Positions 1-5,987 of a stretch of DNA of 11,473 nt are shown here, piece after piece. Origin of the DNA: Cyanobacteriota bacterium (GTDB lineage: Bacteria > Cyanobacteriota > Cyanobacteriia > Phormidesmidales > Phormidesmidaceae). The position numbers were made by a program, and so were the translations under genes. The stretch lies in NCBI GenBank assembly GCA_027483425.1, contig JAIXUR010000250.1:1-11473 (forward strand), in the 5' to 3' direction. The notes beneath the pieces were generated by a model. The model made no database searches. It had not been told where the DNA came from and saw only the letters and a list, made by a program, of their open reading frames with translations. How positions within the stretch are numbered: position 1 is the stretch's first letter; the number at the start of each line of letters is the position of its first letter.

Positions 1-59
1 GTTACGGCGAGGGGGGGATTGGGGATTGGCGGGGGGGGCGTGGGTTACGGCGAGGGGGG
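1..59 (+). repeat. 16-bp direct repeat, two copies
   Basis: GTTACGGCGAGGGGGG is present at 1-16 and at 44-59. The first copy may continue to the left of the window edge. The copies are separated by 27 bases that are mostly G. The unit is not inside a gene. Confidence 0.7.
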
Positions 60-121
60 AGGGGGGTTGCCCAGGGGTGGGGTGGTGGCCTAACCCACGC
101 TACGGGTGGCCGGTTGGGTGT
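1..121. other. G-rich non-coding stretch with G4-forming runs
   Basis: No gene is visible here. The plus strand carries G runs of 7, 4, 8 and 3 between about 11 and 44, separated by loops of no more than 7 bases, which fits the G-quadruplex pattern G3+N1-7. More G runs follow to about 88. The 16-base unit GTTACGGCGAGGGGGG occurs at 1-16 and again at 44-59. A perfect 10-bp inverted repeat joins 38-47 (GCGTGGGTTA) with 91-100 (TAACCCACGC). The stretch lies just downstream of a minus-strand gene, so a read-through transcript of that gene would be C-rich rather than G-rich. No ordinary hairpin-plus-T-run terminator is seen. Confidence 0.6.
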
Positions 122-820
122 TTATGGGTCCCATTTCACTTTGAAGAGGCGAAACATTTCGTAGTCGCGGGTGGAGACGACGCGGGCGCCTTCGGCTTTG
201 ACTAGGGCGGGCCAGCGATCGAGGTCTTCCAGGTAGACCTCAGCGCCCAGGTAGGTTTCTAGAATGGCCCAGCCCTCCGCCAGGGTGGCGTCGGGGTTGA
301 GGGCGTCAAACAGCAGCCAGCCGCCGGGCTTGAGGATTTTTTTCACCTGCTGTACCACCGTGGCCCAGTAGTCGGCGGGGTAGTAGCAGCTCACCCCGGT
401 GGCGATCACCATGTCAAAGGACTGGGGCTCGTACTCGAGCCGGTGGGCGGGGGCCTGGATGACGCCCTTAAAGAGCTTAGAGTTGAGCTGGGGGCCACGG
501 GAGGTCAGCGCTTGGCAGGCTACGGCGCTAATGTCGTGGCCGTGAAAGAGGGCCTCCCACTCGCGCCAGGGGTAGATCAAAAAGCTGATGCCGCAGCCGA
601 TATCCAGGCAGTGGTCACGCTTGCGGGGCTTCACGGCTTCCCAAAAGGGGGTTGAGATCCGGGGCGTTAGGGTACCCGCAATCCAGTCTTGAAATACCGA
701 CATTTCTTCCACCTCCGGGGGGAGGTCAAAGGCTTTGCCGCTAAACTCCTGGTCGTAGCGCTGGGCCACGGCCTGCACCTGGGCCCCCCACGGCGAGGGC
801 TCAGCGGGGAGGCGGCTCAT
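122..820 (-). CDS. SAM-dependent class I methyltransferase
   Basis: A 232-residue soluble protein with a class I (Rossmann-fold) methyltransferase core. Motif I is DIGCG at residues 73-77, where the glycine loop holds S-adenosylmethionine. An acidic residue follows at the end of the next strand (D96 in HGHDIS, expected to bind the ribose). FDMVIATG at 135-142 is the motif IV strand, and LKPGGWLLFDALNP at 163-176 is the typical post-motif segment. The first 60 residues, before the fold, are likely a lid or substrate-binding part. The methyl acceptor cannot be told from sequence. The ATG (818-820) overlaps the TGA of the upstream small membrane-protein gene (817-819) in an ATGA arrangement, so translational coupling is likely. 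There is no membrane segment. The fold is confident; the specific role is unknown. Confidence 0.9.
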   Translation of the reverse strand: MSRLPAEPSPWGAQVQAVAQRYDQEFSGKAFDLPPEVEEMSVFQDWIAGTLTPRISTPFWEAVKPRKRDHCLDIGCGISFLIYPWREWEALFHGHDISAVACQALTSRGPQLNSKLFKGVIQAPAHRLEYEPQSFDMVIATGVSCYYPADYWATVVQQVKKILKPGGWLLFDALNPDATLAEGWAILETYLGAEVYLEDLDRWPALVKAEGARVVSTRDYEMFRLFKVKWDP

Positions 821-999
821 CCTTTCAAGGCCCGGTTAAAGTTTTCGCGGTAGGACTTGTTGAGCGCCAAAAACAAGGGCCACAGCACGGTGAACTTGAC
901 CTTGCCGTCGGTAAAGTTGGTGCGGTTAAACCCCGTCCAAAACTTAAAGGCCCCGCCGCCGTAGATAACTACCAACAAAAGCGTAATCAATGTACCCAT
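817..999 (-). CDS. Small hydrophobic membrane protein, unknown function
   Basis: A 60-residue protein, starting MGTLITLL. Residues 3-18 form one hydrophobic segment with a glycine-rich end (YGGGAF), followed by a basic, aromatic stretch (FWTGFNRTNF) and a second moderately hydrophobic patch (VLWPLFLAL, about 37-45) before a polar, basic C-terminus. It is probably a membrane-anchored small protein. An in-frame GTG lies two codons upstream (1003-1005), but AGGAG (minus strand, 1012-1008) stands 8 bases before the ATG at 999-997 and only 2 bases before the GTG, so the ATG is preferred. The stop overlaps the methyltransferase start by four bases, so the two are read as one unit. I recall similar short proteins in cyanobacteria but know no function. 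A clear RBS and the coupling make it very likely a real gene. Confidence 0.8.
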   Translation of the reverse strand: MGTLITLLLVVIYGGGAFKFWTGFNRTNFTDGKVKFTVLWPLFLALNKSYRENFNRALKG

Positions 1000-1007
1000 A
1001 GTCACTG

Positions 1008-1012
1008 CTCCT
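1008..1012 (-). promoter_or_regulatory. Ribosome binding site deciding the small-protein start
   Basis: AGGAG on the minus strand, with 8 bases between it and the ATG at 999-997. The spacing favours that ATG over the GTG at 1005-1003, which would leave only two bases. Confidence 0.7.
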
Positions 1013-1091
1013 ATCTACCCAGGTCGCCTATGCTTCTACAATACCAACGTTCCTCCCGGTTGTTTGTGATCACCTGGGTGATCTCGGCCTC

Positions 1092-1196
1092 ATACCAAAT
1101 CCTATCTGTATACCCCCGCCTTGTAGGGTCATTGCACTGCAATGCCCCTACGGGATATCGGTTTTGAATCGGGGCCTTGTGGGTCGGATTCGGTAT
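1092..1196. repeat. MITE-like repeat, long copy with nested palindrome
   Basis: A 105-bp non-coding element. Its ends are an imperfect inverted repeat: ATACCAAATCC at 1092-1102 and GGATTCGGTAT at 1186-1196 match in 10 of 11 positions when one is reverse-complemented. A related element is at 4746-4819. The right 40 bases (1157-1196 against 4780-4819) align without gaps with 34 identities, and the left ends share ATACC-AA-CCT-TCT and ATACCCCCG. The two copies differ mainly by about 34 extra bases here (1119-1156), which hold a 29-base palindrome. There is no room for a transposase, so it is a non-autonomous element or a dispersed regulatory repeat. No clear target-site duplication is seen. Confidence 0.7.
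1123..1151. repeat. 29-base palindrome (14-1-14)
   Basis: Arms 1123-1136 (GTAGGGTCATTGCA) and 1138-1151 (TGCAATGCCCCTAC) are reverse complements at 13 of 14 positions around a single central C. The related copy at 4746-4819 lacks this segment. There is no T-run after it, so a terminator role is unlikely. Palindromes of this GTAGGGGC...GCCCCTAC kind are, from memory, common intergenic repeats in cyanobacteria. Confidence 0.75.
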
Positions 1197-1264
1197 TAGA
1201 CGCTGGAGTGAGCAGTGAGGGGTCAAGCCAGATCCCACCTAGGGTAGAGATATAGAGTGGTGCA

Positions 1265-1294
1265 TTTACTCTAATCTATTCTTGGAGGGATAAT
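1265..1294 (+). promoter_or_regulatory. Possible promoter for the nucleotidyltransferase-SSB unit
   Basis: TTTACT (1265-1270) and GATAAT (1289-1294) resemble -35 and -10 boxes with an 18-base spacer. If used, transcription would start near 1301 and give a leader of about 108 bases. The -35 box matches only 4 of 6 consensus bases, so this is tentative. Confidence 0.3.
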
Positions 1295-1368
1295 GCTCGA
1301 GGTATATTTATGGATGCCTCGAAGGCTGTGTGGCTTTGTTCGGTGCGGCTAGCCTCCGGGCAGGGCTC

Positions 1369-1382
1369 TTCCCCTCGGGGAA
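1369..1382 (+). other. Leader hairpin before the nucleotidyltransferase start
   Basis: TTCCC and GGGAA pair around the four bases CTCG, making a small tight hairpin that ends 12 bases before the extended RBS (1395-1403). It could influence ribosome access or mRNA stability. It is short and may be chance in this GC-rich DNA. Confidence 0.35.
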
Positions 1383-1394
1383 ATGTTTACCATC

Positions 1395-1403
1395 AGGAAG
1401 GAG
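1395..1403 (+). promoter_or_regulatory. Ribosome binding site fixing the 1409 start
   Basis: AGGAAGGAG ends 5 bases before the ATG at 1409. It sets the start 33 codons inside the longest possible reading frame, exactly where homology to nucleotidyltransferases begins. Confidence 0.85.
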
Positions 1404-1408
1404 ACTCT

Positions 1409-3940
1409 ATGCGTGCAGTGCTGATGGCGGGTGGTTCAGGGACTCGTTTGCGACCGCTGACCTGCGACTTACCCAAGCCCATGGTGCCCATTCTCAATCG
1501 TCCCATCGCTGAGCACATTATCAATTTGCTTAAGCGCAACGGCATTACCGAGGTGATTGCCACCCTCTACTACCTGCCCGATGTCATGCGCAACTATTTT
1601 CAGGATGGGCGCGACTTTGGTGTGCAGATGACCTACGCCGTGGAGGAGGATCAGCCCCTGGGCACCGCTGGCTGCGTCAAGAATATTGCCGACCTGCTCA
1701 CCGATACGTTTGTGGTGATCAGCGGCGATAGCGTCACTGACTTTGACCTGCAAGCCGCGATCGCCTTTCATCGACAGAAGGGCTCTAAGGCTACCCTGGT
1801 GCTGACTCGGGTACCCAATCCGATCGAGTTTGGCGTGGTCATTACCGACGGCGAGGGACGCATTCAGCGGTTTTTAGAAAAGCCCTCCTCCAGTGAGATC
1901 TTTTCTGACACGGTCAACACCGGCACCTATATCCTCGAACCCGAGGTGCTCAACTACCTACCCAGCCATCAGGAGTCCGATTTCTCGAAGGATCTGTTTC
2001 CGCTGTTGCTAGAGAAGGGAGAACCCCTCTACGGCTATGTGGCCGACGGCTACTGGTGCGATGTGGGCCACCTGGAGGCCTACCGAGAGGCCCAGTACGA
2101 CGCCCTTTATCGCAAAGTCATGATCGATTATGCCTACCAGGAGACAGCTCCAGATGTTTGGATCGGAGACAATACCCAGATAGATCCCTCGGCCCAGATC
2201 CATCCGCCGGTCATGATTGGCAACAACTGCCGCATTGGCCCCCGCACGGTGCTCGAATCGGGCACCGTCATTGGCGATAACGTCACCATCGGCAGCGATG
2301 CCGATCTCAAACGACCCATTGTTTGGAATGGGGCGATTGTGGGTGACGAGGTGCACCTGCGGGCCTGCACCATTGCTCGGGGAGCGCGAGTCGATCGCCG
2401 CTCCCACGTGCTCGAAGGGGCCGTGATTGGCCCCCTGTCGACGGTGGGCGAAGAGGCGCAAATTAGCCCTGGCGTGCGGGTCTGGCCGAGTAAGCAAATC
2501 GAGTCAGGTGCAACGTTGAACATCAATTTAATCTGGGGCAACACGGCCCAGCGCAATCTATTTGGCCAGCGAGGGGTGGCCGGGTTGGCCAATATCGACA
2601 TCACCCCTGAGTTTGCCGTTAAGTTGGGGGCCGCCTACGGGTCTATCCTCAAGCCCGGTTCCCAGGTCACGGTATCGCGCGATCAGCGCAGCATTTCGCG
2701 CATGGTGTCGCGATCGCTGATTGCCGGGCTGATGTCCGTCGGTATCAATATCCAAAACCTAGAGGCGACGGCGATTCCGGTGGCCCGCAGTGTGCTGGCC
2801 CAGATGGGGGTGGCCGGGGGCGTTCACGTGCGCCTGCACCCCGATCGCCCCGACTACGTGCTGATTGAGTTCTTTGACGAACACGGTATCGATATCCCCA
2901 AGGGCAAGGAAAAGAAAATTGAGGGGGCCTATTTCAAGGAAGATCTGCGGCGATCGCCCATCCACGAGATTGGTACGGTCACCAACTCCACCGATGTGGT
3001 TTCGATCTACACCACCGCCTTTGAAAAGCACCTCAATGTCAACGCGGTGATTAATAGCCAGGCCAAGGTCGTGATCGACTACCTCTACGCCGTGTCGGGG
3101 GCGGTGCTGCCCCAAATCCTCGGTAAGTTTGACTGCGATGCCGTGGTGATCAACGCCAGCCTGCGCCAGGTGGCCCTTTCCAACGACGAGCGCAAGGTGA
3201 TGCTGAGCCAACTGGGCCAGGTGGTGCAGGCCCTGCGGGCCACCTTCGGGGCCCAGGTGTCGGCCAATGGTGAGCAGCTGATCCTGGTGGATGAAGTGGG
3301 CACCCCCATTCGTGGCGAAGTGCTCACCGCCCTGATGTCGCACATGATGTTGACCACCCACCCGCGCGGCACCATTGTGGTACCGGTCCACACCTCCGGC
3401 GCGATCGAGCACATTGCCCGTCGCCACGATGGCCGCGTGATTCGCACCAAGGCCAACCCCACCGCCCTGATGGAAGCCTGCCAAACGAATCCCAACGTGG
3501 TGCTGGGCGGCAGCGGCGAAATGGGCTTTATTTTCCCAGAGCTGCACCCCGGCTTCGACGCCATGTTCAGCATTGCCAAGCTGATCGAGCTGCTCACCTT
3601 GCAACAGCGATCGCTGGGGCAAATCTGGTCTGAGCTCCCCCGCATGTCTTACCGGATGCAAACCCTGCGCTGCCCCTGGACGGTGAAGGGCGCGCTGATG
3701 CGTCACCTGGTCGAAGACACGCCCCCCGATCGGCTCGAACTCATCGATGGCGTTAAAATTTTGGGCGACAACCCCGATGACTGGGTGCTGGTCCTCCCCG
3801 ATGCGGGTGAGCCCCTGGTGCATCTCTATGGCAATAGCCAGAGCCGCGAAGGACTCGACCATACCCTGGCCAAGTACCAGCAGCATGTGCAACACTTCAT
3901 CGAGAAAGAACAGGGGATTAAGGAGCCTATGCCGCTATGA
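1409..3940 (+). CDS. NDP-sugar pyrophosphorylase / phosphomannomutase-like fusion (mannose-1-phosphate guanylyltransferase type)
   Basis: 843 residues in three parts. Residues 1-235 are a nucleotidyltransferase domain with the signature GGSGTRLRP (8-16) and LPKPM (21-25), which makes an NDP-sugar from NTP and sugar-1-phosphate in the cytoplasm. Residues about 250-375 are hexapeptide repeats of a left-handed beta-helix (IGDNTQIDPSAQI, IGNNCRIGPRTVL and so on). Residues about 385-843 resemble the phosphoglucomutase/phosphomannomutase fold, but the catalytic loops look altered: RLHPDRPDY (475-483) replaces the serine loop TASHNP, SANGEQ (618-623) replaces DGDGDR, GGSGEMG (700-706) replaces GGE-SGH, and LPDAGEP (796-802) replaces the phosphate loop RPSGTEP. 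Cyanobacterial homologues of this length are annotated as mannose-1-phosphate guanylyltransferase; GDP-mannose synthesis for glycans is the likely role, but the nucleotide and sugar are not proven by sequence. The ATG at 1409 is chosen for its RBS; an in-frame ATG at 1310 would add 33 unsupported residues. The stop overlaps the next gene by four bases. Confidence 0.92.
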   Translation: MRAVLMAGGSGTRLRPLTCDLPKPMVPILNRPIAEHIINLLKRNGITEVIATLYYLPDVMRNYFQDGRDFGVQMTYAVEEDQPLGTAGCVKNIADLLTDTFVVISGDSVTDFDLQAAIAFHRQKGSKATLVLTRVPNPIEFGVVITDGEGRIQRFLEKPSSSEIFSDTVNTGTYILEPEVLNYLPSHQESDFSKDLFPLLLEKGEPLYGYVADGYWCDVGHLEAYREAQYDALYRKVMIDYAYQETAPDVWIGDNTQIDPSAQIHPPVMIGNNCRIGPRTVLESGTVIGDNVTIGSDADLKRPIVWNGAIVGDEVHLRACTIARGARVDRRSHVLEGAVIGPLSTVGEEAQISPGVRVWPSKQIESGATLNINLIWGNTAQRNLFGQRGVAGLANIDITPEFAVKLGAAYGSILKPGSQVTVSRDQRSISRMVSRSLIAGLMSVGINIQNLEATAIPVARSVLAQMGVAGGVHVRLHPDRPDYVLIEFFDEHGIDIPKGKEKKIEGAYFKEDLRRSPIHEIGTVTNSTDVVSIYTTAFEKHLNVNAVINSQAKVVIDYLYAVSGAVLPQILGKFDCDAVVINASLRQVALSNDERKVMLSQLGQVVQALRATFGAQVSANGEQLILVDEVGTPIRGEVLTALMSHMMLTTHPRGTIVVPVHTSGAIEHIARRHDGRVIRTKANPTALMEACQTNPNVVLGGSGEMGFIFPELHPGFDAMFSIAKLIELLTLQQRSLGQIWSELPRMSYRMQTLRCPWTVKGALMRHLVEDTPPDRLELIDGVKILGDNPDDWVLVLPDAGEPLVHLYGNSQSREGLDHTLAKYQQHVQHFIEKEQGIKEPMPL

Positions 3941-4383
3941 ATAACTGTCTGCTAATGGCTGAAATTGTACAGGCACCCCAGCTGCGCTACACCTCAGATA
4001 ACCAAACCCCCGTGGCCGAGTTTGTGGTGCAGTTTCCAGGCCTACGGGAGGGCGACCCCTCCTCTCAAATGAAGGTGGTGGGCTGGGGAAATCTGGCTCA
4101 GGATATTCAGGCCCAGTATCAGGCGGGCCAGCGGGTGATGATCGAAGGCCGCCTGGCCATGAACGTGGTCGAACGCTCCGAGGGCTTTAAAGAAAAGCAG
4201 GTGGAGATGACCGTGCAGCGCATCTATAGCGTTAGCGACCTGAGCACTATGCCCATGGCCCCGCCACCTGCGGTGGCGACCCCAACCGCCAGCCCCAGCC
4301 CAGCGGCCTCTCGCCCAGCGGCCCCGGCGGCTCCGGCGGCGGCCCCCGTAGAACCCGCCAGCTACGACGATATTCCGTTCTAG
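3937..4383 (+). CDS. ssb: Single-stranded DNA-binding protein family
   Basis: 148 residues. Residues 1-100 form an OB-fold of the SSB type (MNNCLLMAEI, PVAEFVVQF, KVVGWGNLA, GQRVMIEGRL, VEMTVQRI). Residues 105-141 are a flexible Pro/Ala-rich linker, and the protein ends in YDDIPF, the acidic tip by which SSB proteins recruit replication and repair partners. It should coat single-stranded DNA in replication, repair and recombination. Cyanobacteria usually carry more than one SSB-like gene, and this one, starting MNNCLLMAEI with the QFPGLR segment, may be the accessory type rather than the main SSB. Its ATG (3937-3939) overlaps the preceding TGA (3938-3940), with AAGGAG at 3920-3925, so the two are translated from one mRNA. 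A strong terminator follows two bases after the stop codon. Confidence 0.9.
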   Translation: MNNCLLMAEIVQAPQLRYTSDNQTPVAEFVVQFPGLREGDPSSQMKVVGWGNLAQDIQAQYQAGQRVMIEGRLAMNVVERSEGFKEKQVEMTVQRIYSVSDLSTMPMAPPPAVATPTASPSPAASRPAAPAAPAAAPVEPASYDDIPF

Positions 4384-4384
4384 A

Positions 4385-4432
4385 CGTCAAAAAACCGGGC
4401 CTGGGGATACCCCCAGGCCCGGTTTTTTGACG
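4385..4432. terminator. Bidirectional intrinsic terminator, 22-bp perfect stem
   Basis: Arms 4385-4406 and 4411-4432 are perfect reverse complements over 22 bases around the loop ATAC (4407-4410). The GC core (CCGGGCCTGGGG) is flanked by six A before and six T after, so it works as a rho-independent terminator in either direction. It sits between the plus-strand SSB gene (stop 4381-4383) and the convergent small minus-strand ORF (stop 4445-4447), serving both. Confidence 0.93.
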
Positions 4433-4444
4433 CTTAGAACTGAC

Positions 4445-4630
4445 CTAGTACTGCTGTTTGAGGCGACCCCGCGTACGACCGCTGAGGCGTTCATCCACTA
4501 GGCTACGGTCTTTTTCGTTAAGACCGCTGAGGCGTTGGTGGGCCTGGCTCAGCTGGTGGTTGTCCGACAGTCGGTTAATCAGATCGGCTTCGTAGGAACG
4601 CTGGCGAGGACTCAGGTGTGACTTTCCCAT
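4445..4630 (-). CDS. Small basic hypothetical protein with internal repeats
   Basis: A 61-residue, very hydrophilic, basic protein with no membrane segment or signal peptide. It contains a repeated short motif: NRLSD, QRLSG and ERLSG, spaced roughly 15-18 residues apart. The last two are encoded by an exact 15-base direct repeat (see the separate entry), exactly 45 bases apart and so in frame. A composition rich in Ser, Arg, Leu and Gln suggests a helical or disordered nucleic-acid- or protein-binding peptide, which is inference only. There is no good RBS before the ATG (4628-4630). It has a terminator placed correctly at its 3' end (4385-4432), which supports it being transcribed. I do not recognise the family. 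Confidence 0.55.
   Translation of the reverse strand: MGKSHLSPRQRSYEADLINRLSDNHQLSQAHQRLSGLNEKDRSLVDERLSGRTRGRLKQQY
4477..4536. repeat. 15-bp direct repeat inside the small ORF
   Basis: GACCGCTGAGGCGTT is present at 4477-4491 and 4522-4536, 45 bases apart. On the minus strand both copies encode the RLSG motif, so the small ORF probably grew by an in-frame segment duplication of 15 codons. Confidence 0.75.
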
Positions 4631-4745
4631 AGATTCAGAGGTGCTGGATTGATTAATGAAGTCAAGTATTGCCTCACTAGTCTAGATTTAAATCGCCGAT
4701 CTGGAATGCCTGCCTGGCCGTAACACGAAACCTTCATGGCGACCG

Positions 4746-4819
4746 ATACCCAAGCCTGTCTTCAAAATACCCCCGACCAATCGGTTTCGCATCGAGGCTT
4801 TGTGAGTCGGATTCGGCAT
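4746..4819. repeat. MITE-like repeat, short copy without the palindrome
   Basis: A 74-bp relative of the element at 1092-1196. ATACCCAAGCC (4746-4756) and GGATTCGGCAT (4809-4819) are its decayed inverted ends, with 8 of 11 positions pairing. The right 40 bases match the long copy at 34 positions. In place of the 38 bases 1119-1156 of the long copy there are only four bases here (4776-4779). Like the long copy it lies upstream of a plus-strand gene, 80 bases before the aminotransferase start. Confidence 0.65.
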
Positions 4820-4831
4820 GAGTTGGCGGTT

Positions 4832-4849
4832 GGCCCTTCGATCAGGGCC
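4832..4849 (+). other. Small hairpin upstream of the aminotransferase
   Basis: GGCCCT (4832-4837) and AGGGCC (4844-4849) form a perfect 6-bp stem around TCGATC. There is no T-run after it, so it is not a convincing terminator. It may lie in the leader or promoter region of the aminotransferase gene. Confidence 0.35.
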
Positions 4850-4899
4850 TAGATTGGGTCTATTCTTAATCAGATGTCGACGTTCGCCCAGCCGTAGCC

Positions 4900-5832
4900 A
4901 TGCACAATTTTTTGCCGATCGCCTATTTTGAAGGCCAGTTCCGAGATTTTGACGACGCTAAAATTTCCATTGCCACCCATGCGTTGCACTACGGCACCGG
5001 CGCGTTTGGTGGCCTACGGGGTATTCCAGATCCGGGCGATGCTGGGACAGCAGGCTCCCCAAAGCGCGTGTTGCTGTTTCGTCTCGATCGCCACTGCCAG
5101 CGCCTGAGCACCAGTGCCCGGCTGCTCAACTACGATCTGCCCGCCGATAAAATTCAGGCCGTCATTGGCGATTTTGTCCGCAAAAACCAGCCCGAAACTC
5201 CCTTTTACATTCGTCCCTTTGTGTACACCTCAGATCTAGGCATCTCGCCCCGGCTGCACGACGTGGAGAAAAACTTCTTTGTCTACGGGCTAGAACTGGG
5301 CGATTATCTCTCCCCCGAGGGGGTAACCTGCCGGATTAGCTCTTGGTACCGGCAAGAGGATCGTAGCCTGCCCCTGCGAGGCAAGATTAGTGGAGCCTAC
5401 ATTACCTCGTCCTTGGCCAAGACCGAAGCGGTGGAGTCGGGCTTTGATGAATCTATTCTCATGAATGCCCAGGGCAAGGTCAGCGAAGCGTCGGGTATGA
5501 ATGTCTTTATCGTGCGCAACGGGGTGCTCATTACCCCTGGCCACGAGCAGGATATTCTGGAGGGCATTACCCGCGACAGCATTCTGACCGTGGCTCGGGC
5601 CATGGGCATTGAGGTGGTTGAACGCCCGGTCGATAAGTCTGAGCTGCTGATTGCCGACGAGGTATTTCTCAGCGGCACGGCAGCCAAAATCACCCCCGTT
5701 CGTCGGGTAGAGTTCTACCAGCTGTCCACCCACCGCCCCGTGACCGATCGCCTGCGCGAGCGGCTGACGGCGATCACCGAAGGGCGTGACCCCGCCTTCC
5801 AAGACTGGGTCTTTCCCATTGAACTAGGCTAG
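4900..5832 (+). CDS. ilvE: Branched-chain amino acid aminotransferase (class IV)
   Basis: 310 residues, about the usual family length. A PLP-dependent fold-type IV transaminase that carries out the last step of valine, leucine and isoleucine synthesis, moving an amino group from glutamate to the branched 2-oxo acid in the cytoplasm. Visible markers are HALHYGTGAFGGLRG near residues 27-41, the PLP lysine K162 in RGKISGAY, SSLAKTEA just after it, E196 in KVSEASGMNVF (expected to contact the PLP ring nitrogen), LEGITRDSI, and ADEVFLSGTAAKITPV near the C-terminus. The insertion between about residues 43 and 54 (DPGDAGTAGSPK) is longer than in E. coli IlvE. No strong RBS precedes the ATG. Substrate preference among class IV enzymes is inferred from overall similarity; D-amino-acid aminotransferase and aminodeoxychorismate lyase fit less well. 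Confidence 0.92.
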   Translation: MHNFLPIAYFEGQFRDFDDAKISIATHALHYGTGAFGGLRGIPDPGDAGTAGSPKRVLLFRLDRHCQRLSTSARLLNYDLPADKIQAVIGDFVRKNQPETPFYIRPFVYTSDLGISPRLHDVEKNFFVYGLELGDYLSPEGVTCRISSWYRQEDRSLPLRGKISGAYITSSLAKTEAVESGFDESILMNAQGKVSEASGMNVFIVRNGVLITPGHEQDILEGITRDSILTVARAMGIEVVERPVDKSELLIADEVFLSGTAAKITPVRRVEFYQLSTHRPVTDRLRERLTAITEGRDPAFQDWVFPIELG

Positions 5833-5987
5833 GCTGAGGGGGCAGTAAGACCACTACTCCATCGAGGGTATCCCTAGGTTCTTGGGATAGACGTCTCGCC
5901 TGGCCATTTTGCGGTCTCTGGGCGGCAAACGATACCTGGGGCAACCCTTCTCCACTACCCTCCTACCCTGGCGATCGCGCCGCCCCT

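Larger units (their letters stand above)
1000..1408. other. Intergenic region between divergent units
   Basis: About 400 bases separate the minus-strand small-protein/methyltransferase unit from the plus-strand nucleotidyltransferase gene. It holds the RBS of the minus unit (1008-1012), a MITE-like repeat with a nested palindrome (1092-1196), a tentative plus-strand promoter (1265-1294) and a roughly 100-base leader with a small hairpin (1369-1382) and a strong RBS (1395-1403). A short minus-strand reading frame across 1011-1238 is built from the repeat and is not a gene. Confidence 0.7.

Noticed and set aside
1000..1005. GTG start two codons upstream for the small membrane protein
   Set aside because: It would leave only two bases between RBS and start; the ATG at 999-997 has eight.
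1123..1151. Palindrome as a transcription terminator
   Set aside because: No T-run follows on either strand, and it lies between divergent units where no terminator is needed.
1011..1238. 75-residue minus-strand reading frame
   Set aside because: It is made of the MITE-like element and its palindrome, with no domain and no RBS.
1310..1408. 33-codon N-terminal extension of the nucleotidyltransferase starting at ATG 1310
   Set aside because: The ATG at 1409 has an excellent RBS (1395-1403) and is where the nucleotidyltransferase signature begins; the extension has no visible homology and no RBS.
2759..3895. 378-residue reading frame antisense to the phosphomannomutase-like half
   Set aside because: It is rich in His, Gly and Gln with no motif, as expected for the shadow of a GC-rich gene with strong third-position bias; the plus-strand gene is clearly real.
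5869..5889. Hairpin TATCCC/GGGATA after the aminotransferase gene as a terminator
   Set aside because: Only a 6-bp stem with a 9-base loop and no T-run; too weak to call.
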